From Bacteroidia bacterium (GTDB lineage: Bacteria; Bacteroidota; Bacteroidia; Bacteroidales; F082): 64,000 bases of DNA. Below the pieces are notes generated by a model. The model did not search any database. It had not been told where the DNA came from and saw only the letters and a program-made list of their open reading frames with translations. Below, piece by piece: positions 52,987 through 62,368 of the stretch. The stretch spans positions 20,681-84,680 of the forward strand of contig JAJTAY010000018.1 of the NCBI GenBank assembly GCA_021287165.1, given 5' to 3'. Made by a program: the position numbers and the translations under genes. The first letter of the stretch is position 1. Each line of letters begins with the position of its first letter.

Positions 52987-53655
52987 ATGCAAACTCCTAT
53001 AGTTCAAGCCAAAGGCCTTGTTAAGCGTTTCGGCAGTCTTGAAGTACTCAAAGGCATTGATTTCGAAGCCTATCCGGCTGAATTGGTGGCCATTGTTGGA
53101 CCATCCGGTGCAGGAAAAACCACCTTATTGCAAATTCTTGGCACCCTCGAACAGGCTGATCAGGGAAGCCTGAGTCTCATGGGAGCACAACTTAATCGCA
53201 TGAGCGACAAAGCACTCTCGGCCTTCCGCAACAAATATATCGGATTCGTTTTTCAGTTTCATCATCTGCTGCCGGAGTTTACTGCCCTTGAAAACATGCT
53301 GATTCCGGCCTTTATCGGTGGTATGAAAAAGAAAGAAGCCGAATGTCGGGCAGCAGAATTACTCGAATACCTGGGGCTTTCCGACCGCGCCCATCACAAG
53401 CCCTCAGAGCTTTCGGGCGGCGAACAGCAACGCATCGCCGTGGCCAGAGCTTTGATGAACAAGCCCTCGCTGGTGTTGGCCGACGAACCTTCGGGCAACC
53501 TTGATTCTGCGAATGCCACCAGTCTGCATCAGCTTTTCTTCGATCTGCGCAAGACCTTTGGTCAGACCTTCATCATCGTTACCCACAACACTGCCCTCGC
53601 CGCCCTTTCCGACAGAACAGTACGTCTGGCTGATGGCCGCGTAGTAGTGCAATAA
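52987..53655 (+). CDS. ABC transporter ATP-binding protein, LolD-like
   Basis: 222 residues from the ATG at 52987, next to a -7 element; the frame extends upstream to 52858 but that part is not family-like. Walker [12 protein letters not shown]-loop [12 protein letters not shown], signature LSGGEQQR, Walker [13 protein letters not shown]. This matches the LolD/MacB type. LolCDE moves lipoproteins out of the inner membrane. No LolC/E permease gene is adjacent, so the partner must lie elsewhere. The TPR gene follows after 46 nt. Confidence 0.88.
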   Translation: MQTPIVQAKGLVKRFGSLEVLKGIDFEAYPAELVAIVGPSGAGKTTLLQILGTLEQADQGSLSLMGAQLNRMSDKALSAFRNKYIGFVFQFHHLLPEFTALENMLIPAFIGGMKKKEAECRAAELLEYLGLSDRAHHKPSELSGGEQQRIAVARALMNKPSLVLADEPSGNLDSANATSLHQLFFDLRKTFGQTFIIVTHNTALAALSDRTVRLADGRVVVQ

Positions 53656-53701
53656 ACCCCAACCACTTCCGTTGAACCTTGTTAAACATCATAAACACCC
53701 A

Positions 53702-56383
53702 ATGTGCATGAAGCGCATTCTACTTAGCGGATTTTTCCTTGCTTTCATTGTTTTGAATAGTCCCCAAAGCCTTATTGCTCAGCAGCCCCAAACCTATGAA
53801 CAAACCATCAGGTCGGCCAATGAGCGCTTTGCCGAAAAAGATTATATGAGTGCCAAAACTTATTACGAACTGGCACTAAGGCTCAAGCCCGGCGATCAGG
53901 TGGCCACACGCCGCCTTGCCGAAACCATGAGCCTGATACAGAAACAGATGGAAGAACAGGAAAAGTTTTACGGCCATATGGATGAAGGCGACAAGCTGCT
54001 GGCCGCAGGCAAGGAAGATGCCGCGCTGACAGCTTACCGCAAAGCTTTGCAGATTTTCCCCAACGACCGCTACGTGCTCGGACAGGTTGAAAAAATCACG
54101 CGCAGGCAGGAAGAAAGCCTTCAGAAACAAAAAGACTTCGATCAGGCCATGCAACGGGGCACGCAATTTTTTGATGGTGGTCGCTACGAGGAAGCTATTC
54201 TTCAGTTCAATCAGGCAACAAACATTTTCCCGGAAAGTGCCGAGGCAAAGACAAAGCTGCAACAGGCAGAGCTGGCTCTGGCTCAGATGCGGGAAAAAGA
54301 ATCCAACTTTCAGCGCCTGATTGCCGAGGCACGCAACCAATTGGGCCGGCGCAACTACAATGACGCCAAAAAACGTGCAGAAGAAGCGCTTGCGGTTTTA
54401 CCGCAGAACAGCGATGCACTGAGTCTGCTCTCGGAAATTAACCGCATGATTGACATCAGCACAAGGTACGAGGCAGCCATCGTCCGCGCCGATCAGGCTT
54501 ATGAGGCCAAACAACTCACCGAAGCAAGGGCACTTTATGCCGAAGCACAAAAAATCTGGCCTGAGCAGGGCTTTGCTGCTGACATGATCCGCCGCATTGA
54601 CGAAACACTCAACAGCGACGCCTACAAAAATGAAGTGCTGCTGGCAAGTTTGCTCAAAGAGGCTAACGAAGCCTACGACAAACAAAACCTGAAACTAGCT
54701 TTAGACAAATACAACAAAGTGCTGGAAATCAACCCTGATCATGTACTTGCCGGTCAGCGCGCCACTGAGCTCACTTTTGCACTCAGGCAGCAGCAGAAGC
54801 TAGCCGAGGATCAGGTCCAGTTTGAGCAGTTGATGGCCGAAGGCACTGCCCACGAGCAAAAACAGGATTTTGGGGCAGCAGTTGCTTCTTACACCAAAGC
54901 ATTGGAAATCAAACCAGGCGATGCCACGGCCCAATCGAAACTGGAAGCCGCCAACCGGAAAATGTCTGAACTGGCCGCTGCAAAATCAATTGCTGAACGT
55001 TATCAACAGTTGATGAGCGAAGCTCAGAACCTGCTTAAAAACAATGAACTAAGGCCCGCCATTGAAAAATTTGCTGAAGCACTGACAATTAAACCCGGTG
55101 ATGCCGCAGCAGCAGCTGAAAAAACAAAAGCCGAAACCCTCCTGCGTGAGCTCGAAGCAATAAATGAACTGGAAAGCCGCTACGTGCAACTCATCCGTAA
55201 TGCCGACGATGCCTTTGCAAAATTGGACTACAAGACTGCTGAAATGGCCTACATCGAAGCTGCCGAGCTTAAGCCCTCGGAAGCCTACCCCCGCCAGCGT
55301 GCACGTATGTCGCAGGAAAACCTTGCCCATTTGGAAGCAGAAAGCGCTGCAAACCAACGTTATGCCTCGCTGATCGAAGAGGCCGACAAACTCTACAAAC
55401 AGCAGGATTTTGAGCGTTCAGCTGAATTTTACACACAAGCCTCAACACTCAGGCCCGCTGAAAATTATCCTAAAGCACAGTTAGCCAGCATTGATGAAGC
55501 CCGTCAGGCAATAGCCAAGAAACAGGAAACCGAACAAAGGGTAAATACCTTGCTGGCTCAGGGCAACGAGCTGATGCAAAGCAAAAAATGGAGCGAAGCC
55601 ATTGCAAGCTTCGAACAAGCCATACGTCTCGACCCGGCAAACACCGCTGCCCCAGCCCGCAAAGCTGAGGCGGAGCTGTCGATAGAACGCGAACGCAGGG
55701 AGATGCAGCAGCGTTATGAGCAGAGCATTGCCGAAGCCGACCGTCAGATGGGTTTGAACAACTATCAGGATGCCATTGCCGCATACAAAATCGCTTTAGG
55801 CTTTAAAGCAGGCGACGATTATGCCACAAAACGCATCAACCAGGCCGAAGCCATTATCCTCGAGCGACTCGCGAACCTACGGAATGAATACAACCGCATC
55901 ATCACCGAGGCCGACCGCAACTTCAATACCAAAAACTACGATAAGGCCATCGAGCTATATCTCAATGCTGAAAACACCAAACCCGACGAAACCTATCCCC
56001 GGCAAATGATCTCGCGCATTGCCGAATTGTTCGAGCAAAACAAGGTGCGCGAAATCGTGACAGCAGCCTTCACCCTCAATGCCAACACCAGCCGCAGGAT
56101 CACTTTCGAGCCCCTCGATGTGGCCGACCGCCGCTCGAGCTATGTGATCGTCAAAGCCCGTAACCTGAGCAAAGGCAATTTCCCCCTGCTGGTGCAGTTT
56201 GGCAGCAACAACGCCCGCAACGGAGGTTTTGTGTTGCCCATCCCCGACAACGAAGAAACCAACGACTTTATCGTTCACATCGGAGCACAATACCGCTGGT
56301 TTAGCGAAGACAACAACTGGCTCGAATTCATTCCCGAAAATGGCAATGTCGAAATAAGTCTGGTCAGAATTTCCAGACAATAA
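53702..56383 (+). CDS. Large secreted TPR-repeat protein
   Basis: 893 residues from the ATG at 53702 (53708 is also possible). Signal peptide (about 1-25), then a long run of TPR-like helical pairs to about residue 750, with recurring ADxxFxxKxYxxAxxxYxxAxxLKP blocks (for example YKTAEMAYIEAAELKP), and a C-terminal beta-rich domain of about 120 residues. The repeats are irregular and at times lack the usual Trp or Pro. A scaffold in the periplasm or at the outer membrane is likely. It is followed by a hairpin at 56384-56420. Confidence 0.75.
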   Translation: MCMKRILLSGFFLAFIVLNSPQSLIAQQPQTYEQTIRSANERFAEKDYMSAKTYYELALRLKPGDQVATRRLAETMSLIQKQMEEQEKFYGHMDEGDKLLAAGKEDAALTAYRKALQIFPNDRYVLGQVEKITRRQEESLQKQKDFDQAMQRGTQFFDGGRYEEAILQFNQATNIFPESAEAKTKLQQAELALAQMREKESNFQRLIAEARNQLGRRNYNDAKKRAEEALAVLPQNSDALSLLSEINRMIDISTRYEAAIVRADQAYEAKQLTEARALYAEAQKIWPEQGFAADMIRRIDETLNSDAYKNEVLLASLLKEANEAYDKQNLKLALDKYNKVLEINPDHVLAGQRATELTFALRQQQKLAEDQVQFEQLMAEGTAHEQKQDFGAAVASYTKALEIKPGDATAQSKLEAANRKMSELAAAKSIAERYQQLMSEAQNLLKNNELRPAIEKFAEALTIKPGDAAAAAEKTKAETLLRELEAINELESRYVQLIRNADDAFAKLDYKTAEMAYIEAAELKPSEAYPRQRARMSQENLAHLEAESAANQRYASLIEEADKLYKQQDFERSAEFYTQASTLRPAENYPKAQLASIDEARQAIAKKQETEQRVNTLLAQGNELMQSKKWSEAIASFEQAIRLDPANTAAPARKAEAELSIERERREMQQRYEQSIAEADRQMGLNNYQDAIAAYKIALGFKAGDDYATKRINQAEAIILERLANLRNEYNRIITEADRNFNTKNYDKAIELYLNAENTKPDETYPRQMISRIAELFEQNKVREIVTAAFTLNANTSRRITFEPLDVADRRSSYVIVKARNLSKGNFPLLVQFGSNNARNGGFVLPIPDNEETNDFIVHIGAQYRWFSEDNNWLEFIPENGNVEISLVRISRQ

Positions 56384-56420
56384 GCCTCATTACCTCTTAC
56401 CATGAGGCAGCTGCTTTTTT
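56384..56420 (+). terminator. Possible terminator after the TPR gene
   Basis: GCCTCAT (56384-56390) and ATGAGGC (56402-56408), 11-nt loop, followed by AGCTGCTTTTTT. Confidence 0.6.
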
Positions 56421-56491
56421 AGAATCTCTCTAAAAAGTCCGGCTATCAGCGCTTTATCTTTCGATCATGAATCATGCTGGAGGCATTTTTT

Positions 56492-56499
56492 TACCTTTG
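56492..56499 (+). promoter_or_regulatory. TAnnTTTG -7 element
   Basis: TACCTTTG, 58 nt before the ATG at 56558. Confidence 0.5.
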
Positions 56500-56557
56500 C
56501 CGCCGGTCTGAATCGTTTTTGTAAACTTTCGGCACGAACCAAAACCGCATAGCTGCT

Positions 56558-58036
56558 ATGACTGATTTGACATCGCATTTCAACTTTTTCAGGCAAAATA
56601 CCCTAGGACATGATCTGGTTTTTGACAGTCCACTAGGTCCAAAAAAACTGGTTTATGCCGACTGGATAGCCAGCGGAAGGCTTTACACCCCCATCGAAAG
56701 ACGTCTCTCGGAAGAGATTGGCCCGTTTGTTGCCAACACCCATACAGAAACGAGCGAGTTGGGACAGATGATGACCCTCGCCTACCATCTGGCACACCGT
56801 CGCATCAAAGAGCATGTCAATTCAGGCCCCGACGATGTCATCATCACCGCAGGATCAGGCATGACCACGGTAATCAACAAAATGCTTCGCATCATGGGCC
56901 TGAAAAACTGCCTATGGCTCAACCACAAAGGCCATCAGGACTGCCAGAAACAGAAGGAACGGCCCGTAGTTTTCCTGACCCATATGGAACACCATTCCAA
57001 TCACACCAATTGGTTTGAGGCCAATGTGGATGTGGTGGTGCTCAAACCCAACAAAGATTTGCTGGTCGACCTTGACGAGTTGCGGCATCAACTCGAACTG
57101 CACAAAGACCGGTCTTTCAAAATAGGCTCATTCACAGCCTGTTCGAACGTTACAGGCATTCAAAACCCGGTGCACGAAATGGCCCGCATCATGCACGAAT
57201 ACGGGGGGGTTGTTTTTGTGGACTATGCTGCTTCAGCACCCTATGTAGATATTAATATGCATCCTGAAAATGAACTTGAAAAGCTGGATGCTGTCTTTTT
57301 CAGTCCTCACAAATTCCTTGGAGGCCCCGGTAGCTCTGGCGTGATGATTTTCGACCGCTCACTCTATAAAAGCGACTCTCCGGATAATCCGGGCGGCGGC
57401 ACTGTTGACTGGACAAATCCATGGGGCGAATACAAATACATCGACGATATTGAAATCAGGGAAGACGGAGGCACACCTGGTTTTTTGCAGGCCATGCGAG
57501 CAGCGCTTGCCATAGAGGTTAAAAATCAGATGAATACCAGACTGATGGCCGAAATTGAACACAAGCTGGTGAAAAAAGCTTTCGAAGAGTTCCGCAAAAT
57601 CGATGGCGTGCACATCCTAGCCGATAATGTAGAAGACCGCCTCGGTGCGTTCTCTTTCTACATCGAGAATATCCATTTCAATCTGGTGGTGAAAATGCTC
57701 AGCGACCGCTATGGCATCCAGGTGCGGGGCGGCTGTGCCTGCGCCGGCACCTATGGTCATTACCTGCTGGATGTGAGCTACGAACGTTCAAGACGAATTA
57801 CTGACCTCATCAACCATGGCGACCTCTCGGAAAAACCGGGCTGGATCAGGGCCTCATTCCACCCGACCATGACCTGGGCCGAAATGGACTTGCTGGTGGA
57901 GGGCGTAAAAGAAATCAGGGCAAATTATAAAAAATGGAGTGAGGATTATATTTATAACCGACACACCAACGAGTTTCGTCACCGCTCCGAGCCTAAAGAT
58001 AAAACCCCGCTTGTCGAACCCTGGTTCAACTTATAG
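56558..58036 (+). CDS. Class V aminotransferase, cysteine-desulfurase-like
   Basis: 492 residues. PLP features: a HMEHHSNHTNW segment near 145, VFVDYAASAP (Asp that binds the pyridine N), and SPHKFLGG with the Schiff-base Lys near 252; RGGCACAGTYG near 390 carries a Cys where SufS-type enzymes have theirs. Class V enzymes of this size, with an N-terminal extension and a long linker, include cysteine desulfurase/selenocysteine lyases and some isopenicillin-epimerase-like enzymes. Substrate not certain. Its stop abuts the stop of the small convergent gene at 58037. Confidence 0.85.
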   Translation: MTDLTSHFNFFRQNTLGHDLVFDSPLGPKKLVYADWIASGRLYTPIERRLSEEIGPFVANTHTETSELGQMMTLAYHLAHRRIKEHVNSGPDDVIITAGSGMTTVINKMLRIMGLKNCLWLNHKGHQDCQKQKERPVVFLTHMEHHSNHTNWFEANVDVVVLKPNKDLLVDLDELRHQLELHKDRSFKIGSFTACSNVTGIQNPVHEMARIMHEYGGVVFVDYAASAPYVDINMHPENELEKLDAVFFSPHKFLGGPGSSGVMIFDRSLYKSDSPDNPGGGTVDWTNPWGEYKYIDDIEIREDGGTPGFLQAMRAALAIEVKNQMNTRLMAEIEHKLVKKAFEEFRKIDGVHILADNVEDRLGAFSFYIENIHFNLVVKMLSDRYGIQVRGGCACAGTYGHYLLDVSYERSRRITDLINHGDLSEKPGWIRASFHPTMTWAEMDLLVEGVKEIRANYKKWSEDYIYNRHTNEFRHRSEPKDKTPLVEPWFNL

Positions 58037-58204
58037 TTAAAAAGGTACCTTATGCGGGTATAACGCCCTTACGATAAAGAACAACAACAGGGCAAACAGT
58101 GCAATCAGGCTGAAAAGCCAGCCCAATACCTTGCGTTTTTTGTAAAAAAACCAGCCCGAAAGTCCGAAAAACAGGCCGGAAAGCACTAATAGCTGTATGA
58201 TCAT
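58037..58204 (-). CDS. Small membrane protein (55 aa), unannotated-size gene
   Basis: A short ORF on the minus strand: ATG at 58204, TAA at 58037-58039. The 55 residues hold two hydrophobic segments (about 3-20 and 27-46) around a basic turn (YKKRKVLGW) and end HKVPF. It starts 10 nt after the stop of relA on the same strand, so it is the last gene of that transcript. Its stop touches the stop of the convergent gene with no gap. Unknown function; size and layout suit a two-helix membrane peptide. Confidence 0.6.
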   Translation of the reverse strand: MIIQLLVLSGLFFGLSGWFFYKKRKVLGWLFSLIALFALLLFFIVRALYPHKVPF

Positions 58205-58214
58205 AGTATTAAAA

Positions 58215-60392
58215 TTAGTCTGCCCTGCTCACTTTTTCCACACCGTTCACCTTGCCAAGCTTGTGCATCAGCTGTTCCAGATGGTCGGTATCCCTGATCT
58301 GCAGGCTGATGCGGCCTTCAAAAGCACCATCGCGCGTATTAAAGGATATTGAACGCATATTAACTTTTAAATCACTGGATATCAACCGCGTAATTTCATT
58401 TACCAGTCCTAGCGTGTCCTTACCGGCAACGCGTATGCTGGCCACAAACTGCGGATTGTCGGCCTGCTGTTTCCATCGCACATTAAGAAATCTGTAGGGA
58501 TAGCGCTCGTACATCCTGGCCGCATTGGGGCATCCCCTGCGGTGAATGGTAATGCCGGTGTTGATGGTTACAAAACCGGTTACCTCATCGCCCGGAATCG
58601 GATTGCAGCAGCGTGCAAGCTTAAAGTTCACATTGCTGATGCTTTCGTCGATCACCAGATAATCGTCCTTACCGCCCTGCTTTTCCTGAAATGCCTTGGG
58701 ATCATTTTCAAACTGCCTTTGCGAGGGCGGACGGCTTTCTTCCATCTGGCTTACCAGAAACTTCTTCAGTTCTATCAGGTCGATCTGATCGGTAGCCACC
58801 TGATGGTAAAGATGCATGGCCGTATTGGCCTTGTAATGCCTTACAAGGGTGTTGATGATGTCGTCGGAAGAAACGATTTTCCAGTTTTTAAGTTTACGCA
58901 GCAACATTTCCTTACCAATTTCAGCCTCGCGCAACTCGATATCTTTCAGATGCTTGCGAATTTTACTCTTTGCTCTTTCGCTCACCACGAAATTCAGCCA
59001 ATCGGGCCGTGGCGATTGTTTCTTGCTGGTGATGATCTCCACCTTGTCGCCATTTTGCAAAACATGGCGAATTGGCACCACTTTATTGTTCACCCTTGCG
59101 CCGTTGCACATGCTGCCAACCTGCGTATGAATCTCATAGGCAAAATCGAGCACGGTGGCACCTCCGGGCAATTGCTTAAGATCACCGTTGGGAGTGAAGA
59201 CAAAGATTTTGTCGCGCGCCATGCTGTCGCTGCGCTTGTAAGCGTCGAACTGAAGTTGATCGGGGTTTTCCAGTACATCGCGCACCTGATTCAGCCAGTC
59301 TTCCATATCAAACTTGCCCGACTTTTCCTTGTAAAGCCAGTGGGCTGCCTGCCCCTTTTCGGCATTCTGATCCATGCGTTCGGTGCGTATCTGCACCTCA
59401 ACCCACTTATCATCAGGCCCTTTCACCGTGGTGTGCAACGACTCGTAGCCCGATGCCTTGGGCGTTGTAATCCAGTCGCGCAGACGCTTTGGGTTTGGCG
59501 GATAGAGATCGGTAACAATTGAATAAATTCTCCAGCAATCTTCTTTTTCGCGTTTTGGCGGACTATTGGCGATGATGCGAATGGCAAAAAGATCGTAAAC
59601 CTGCTCGAAGCTTACCTGCTGCGATTTCATCTTGGTCCAAATGCTGGGAATCGATTTTGTCCTCCATTTGATGGTACAATGGAGCTTGTTCTGCTGGAGC
59701 TGCTCTTCGATGGGCTTGATAAAAGCCTGCATGAACGCCTCCTGGCGGTCGCGGGTTGCGTTGATCATTTGTTCGATTGATGCAAATTCCGCAGCATGCT
59801 CAAATCGCATTACCCTTTCCTCGAACTCTGCCTTCACCTTGTAAAGACCAAGCCGGTGTGTAATGGGTACATATAAATGCTTGACCTCCAGGATATACTT
59901 TTCAAGCTTTTCTTTCGACAGCTCTCCCTGATTTCTTAGGTCGTAAATCCGGTGGGCAATTTTCAGGATGATCACGCGGATGTCGTCGATAAGCGAGAGG
60001 TAGAGCTTGCGGTACTGTTCAGATTGATAGGACAGTCGTTCGGTGGGCAATTGCGAAATACGAACGAACCCCCTGAGTATGACAGCCACATCCCGACCAA
60101 AATCTTCTTCAATTTTTTTGAAATCGTCTTCTCCCTCAAAACGCATGCTGTGGAGCAGCCCGGCAATGGCCGTAGGAAGTCGCAATCCGAGCTCGTTAAC
60201 AGCTATGCATGAAACCTGAATGTTATGCTCAAGCGAGGGCCTACCCGTAGCAAGCTGTTTTCCTTCGTAAGCCACTGAGGCTGCCTTGTATGCCTTATCG
60301 AGCAGCAGTAATTCGTTGGGCTTATGATAAATGCCCAAACTGCCTCGCAGGCTTTCGTAAGAGTATTCAGGATGTTCAGCCGTAAACGTCAT
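58215..60392 (-). CDS. relA: RelA/SpoT-homologue (p)ppGpp synthetase with degenerate hydrolase domain
   Basis: 725 residues from the ATG at 60392. Domain order: HD hydrolase (about 25-180), synthetase (about 220-360, RTKSIPSIWTKM and KASGYESLHTT motifs), TGS (PGGATVLDFAYEIH, about 420-480), helical/CC domain and ACT (about 645-725). In the hydrolase the HD motif reads His81-Ser82 and the downstream Asp (KLADR) is His147 (KIAHR); both are essential in bifunctional enzymes, so hydrolysis is probably lost and this is a synthetase-only RelA. A separate hydrolase should exist elsewhere. A long start at 60440 would run through a terminator hairpin. Confidence 0.9.
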   Translation of the reverse strand: MTFTAEHPEYSYESLRGSLGIYHKPNELLLLDKAYKAASVAYEGKQLATGRPSLEHNIQVSCIAVNELGLRLPTAIAGLLHSMRFEGEDDFKKIEEDFGRDVAVILRGFVRISQLPTERLSYQSEQYRKLYLSLIDDIRVIILKIAHRIYDLRNQGELSKEKLEKYILEVKHLYVPITHRLGLYKVKAEFEERVMRFEHAAEFASIEQMINATRDRQEAFMQAFIKPIEEQLQQNKLHCTIKWRTKSIPSIWTKMKSQQVSFEQVYDLFAIRIIANSPPKREKEDCWRIYSIVTDLYPPNPKRLRDWITTPKASGYESLHTTVKGPDDKWVEVQIRTERMDQNAEKGQAAHWLYKEKSGKFDMEDWLNQVRDVLENPDQLQFDAYKRSDSMARDKIFVFTPNGDLKQLPGGATVLDFAYEIHTQVGSMCNGARVNNKVVPIRHVLQNGDKVEIITSKKQSPRPDWLNFVVSERAKSKIRKHLKDIELREAEIGKEMLLRKLKNWKIVSSDDIINTLVRHYKANTAMHLYHQVATDQIDLIELKKFLVSQMEESRPPSQRQFENDPKAFQEKQGGKDDYLVIDESISNVNFKLARCCNPIPGDEVTGFVTINTGITIHRRGCPNAARMYERYPYRFLNVRWKQQADNPQFVASIRVAGKDTLGLVNEITRLISSDLKVNMRSISFNTRDGAFEGRISLQIRDTDHLEQLMHKLGKVNGVEKVSRAD

Positions 60393-60410
60393 TACCTTAA
60401 AGTATTCCTG

Positions 60411-60449
60411 AAAAAAAACGTTTGCACCATGAAGATACAAACGTTTTTT
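60411..60449 (-). terminator. Strong terminator between floA and relA
   Basis: Perfect 12-bp stem (60413-60424 with 60438-60449) with an 8-T run on the minus strand; the relA ATG is only 19 nt beyond it. A plus-strand T-run is present too (60444-60449). Confidence 0.8.
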
Positions 60450-60470
60450 GTTCAGGTCAAATTGCCTGTG

Positions 60471-61469
60471 TTATTTCTTTGCATCATCTTTTGTGCCCGA
60501 TGCAGGCTGAATGCCAGCCTCCGATATACTTTCGCGCATACGGGTGTCGGCCTGAATGTTCTGGAACTTATAGAAGTCCATGATGCCGATGTTGCCATTG
60601 CGCAAGGCCTCGGCAATAGCCTGAGGAATAAGCGCTTCGGCCTGAATTACGTTGGCGCGTGCCTCCTGTGCTTTGGCCTTCATTTCCTGCTCCATTGCCA
60701 CAGCCATTGCTCTGCGTTCTTCGGCCTTTGCCTGAGCGATGTTTTTATCGGCCATAGCCTGATCCATTTGCAGAACAGCGCCGATATTCTTCCCGATATC
60801 GATGTCGGCAATATCAATCGAGAGGATTTCGAAGGCCGTGCCACTGTCGAGGCCCTTCCGCAAAACTACCTTCGAAATGGAGTCTGGATTTTCGAGAACC
60901 GATTTATGTGATTCAGCCGAGCCGATGGAGGAAACGATACCTTCTCCTACACGGGCCAGAATGGTTTCTTCACCGGCACCTCCAACCAGCTGACGGATGT
61001 TGGCACGTACGGTTACCCTGGCCATGGCTATAAGCTGAATACCGTCTTTGGCTACTGCTGCAACACGCTTGGTGTCAATAACTTTTGGATTTACCGACAT
61101 CTGAACGGCCTGCAACACATCGCGACCGGCAAGGTCGATGGCTGTAGCTGTTTTGAAGTTCAGTTCGATGTTGGCTTTGTCGGCCGAGATAAGTGCATTC
61201 ACCACCTGTTGCACGCGACCGCCCGCCAGAAAGTGCGCCTCGAGGTCGTTGCGTTCCAGCTTGAGGCCGGCCTTGGTTGCAGCAATAAGGCTGTTCACGA
61301 TGATGCCCGGAGGAATTTTTCGCCAGCGCATGAGGATGAGCTGAATGAGCGGAATCTTGACTCCCGAAACCAGAGCCGTAAACCACAGACCTACCGGAAT
61401 GAAATAAAACAGGAACCATATCAGGAATATCGCTCCAAGTCCGATGGCAATGATGAAATAGTTTTCCAT
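60471..61469 (-). CDS. floA: Flotillin-like protein FloA
   Basis: 332 residues (UPF0365/YqfA type). One long hydrophobic N-terminus (about 6-40), then an SPFH-like domain ([16 protein letters not shown] region) and a C-terminal coiled coil rich in Ala and Glu ([17 protein letters not shown]). FloA organises membrane microdomains. It lies 4 nt after nfeD, its usual partner. Confidence 0.93.
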   Translation of the reverse strand: MENYFIIAIGLGAIFLIWFLFYFIPVGLWFTALVSGVKIPLIQLILMRWRKIPPGIIVNSLIAATKAGLKLERNDLEAHFLAGGRVQQVVNALISADKANIELNFKTATAIDLAGRDVLQAVQMSVNPKVIDTKRVAAVAKDGIQLIAMARVTVRANIRQLVGGAGEETILARVGEGIVSSIGSAESHKSVLENPDSISKVVLRKGLDSGTAFEILSIDIADIDIGKNIGAVLQMDQAMADKNIAQAKAEERRAMAVAMEQEMKAKAQEARANVIQAEALIPQAIAEALRNGNIGIMDFYKFQNIQADTRMRESISEAGIQPASGTKDDAKK

Positions 61470-61473
61470 GTCT

Positions 61474-61938
61474 TTAGTTTTTTGATTTTATGTAAATTTT
61501 ATACCCTTCTACCTTAATAACTTCGACTTCCGTATCAACATCGAGATACTCCGACCGCGTGTGCACCTCATGGATTTCGCCATTGATCATGGCTTTTCCC
61601 GATGGTGCGCAACGCGATATCGTGATTCCGGTATCGCCGGGTTTAATCTGCTCTGTATCAACAACATTAACTTTGCTGTCGATATTACTTTTGAGCATTG
61701 CCCTGTCCCATGTTTTCGAGCGCAGTGCAAGGGTCAATGCCGCCACATTCAACAGCAGCGAGCCACCGAGGGTGTAAAGTCCCGCTTCTGTTCCTTCGCG
61801 CGTGAAGGCAAACCAGACTCCGGCAGCCATCAATATAAACCCCAAAATCCCTGCAAGACCACCTCCGGGAATGACAAGAATTTCCAGCAGCACCATAAGC
61901 AGGCCTGTGGCAATGAGTACGAGTATAACAGTCCACAT
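61474..61938 (-). CDS. NfeD-family membrane protein
   Basis: 154 residues: three or four hydrophobic segments (about 3-24, 26-46, 52-72) and a C-terminal OB-like domain (about 90-154) with a [16 protein letters not shown] segment. NfeD proteins pair with flotillins or stomatins; floA follows after 4 nt and clpS precedes after 3 nt. Confidence 0.88.
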   Translation of the reverse strand: MWTVILVLIATGLLMVLLEILVIPGGGLAGILGFILMAAGVWFAFTREGTEAGLYTLGGSLLLNVAALTLALRSKTWDRAMLKSNIDSKVNVVDTEQIKPGDTGITISRCAPSGKAMINGEIHEVHTRSEYLDVDTEVEVIKVEGYKIYIKSKN

Positions 61939-61941
61939 AGG

Positions 61942-62214
61942 CTAATCGATGCTTGCAGTGAGGTTCCTGTTTCTGAATTCGTTGTATATTAGTCGAAGCT
62001 CTGAAAGCGGCCCGCTTTTCACGGCGCATTTTCCTTTGTAATGTACGATCCAAGTGCAGGTTTCGGCCTGCTCGGGTGTATGTCCGCAAACCTGAATAAG
62101 GGTCTCGATCACAAAATCGAATGTATTGAAATCATCGTTGAAAAGCACCAAAGATCGGGGGTTGTCCGTAAAAGTGTCGGCATATTCAACCGGCTGAAGC
62201 TTTTCCTGCGTCAT
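61942..62214 (-). CDS. clpS: ATP-dependent Clp protease adaptor
   Basis: 90 residues with the ClpS hallmarks: LVLFNDDFNTFDFVIETL near the middle (N-degron pocket, NDD) and the Cys/His-rich helix GHTPEQAETCTWIVHYKG. ClpS hands N-degron substrates to ClpAP. First gene of the minus-strand run with nfeD and floA. Confidence 0.93.
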   Translation of the reverse strand: MTQEKLQPVEYADTFTDNPRSLVLFNDDFNTFDFVIETLIQVCGHTPEQAETCTWIVHYKGKCAVKSGPLSELRLIYNEFRNRNLTASID

Positions 62215-62248
62215 TTGCGCTTAGTTTTTAAAAAGGTTTTGTTATCCG

Positions 62249-62256
62249 CAAATATA
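62249..62256 (-). promoter_or_regulatory. TAnnTTTG -7 element for clpS-nfeD-floA
   Basis: TATATTTG on the minus strand, 34 nt before the ATG at 62214. Confidence 0.5.
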
Positions 62257-62330
62257 GGCATCTATCATTGTCATAATTCGAACAGCCCGTTAAAAAAGAT
62301 TAAGCCTTCCAGCACCTGCGACAATCCTTG

Positions 62331-62364
62331 TTGGGTCGGACCTTGGGCCTATTGCATAACTTCG
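62331..62364 (+). promoter_or_regulatory. Promoter 4 nt from the NUDIX ATG
   Basis: TTG at 62331-62333, 23-nt spacer, TAACTTCG at 62357-62364; the ATG at 62369 is 4 nt away. Confidence 0.4.
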
Positions 62365-62368
62365 CGCT

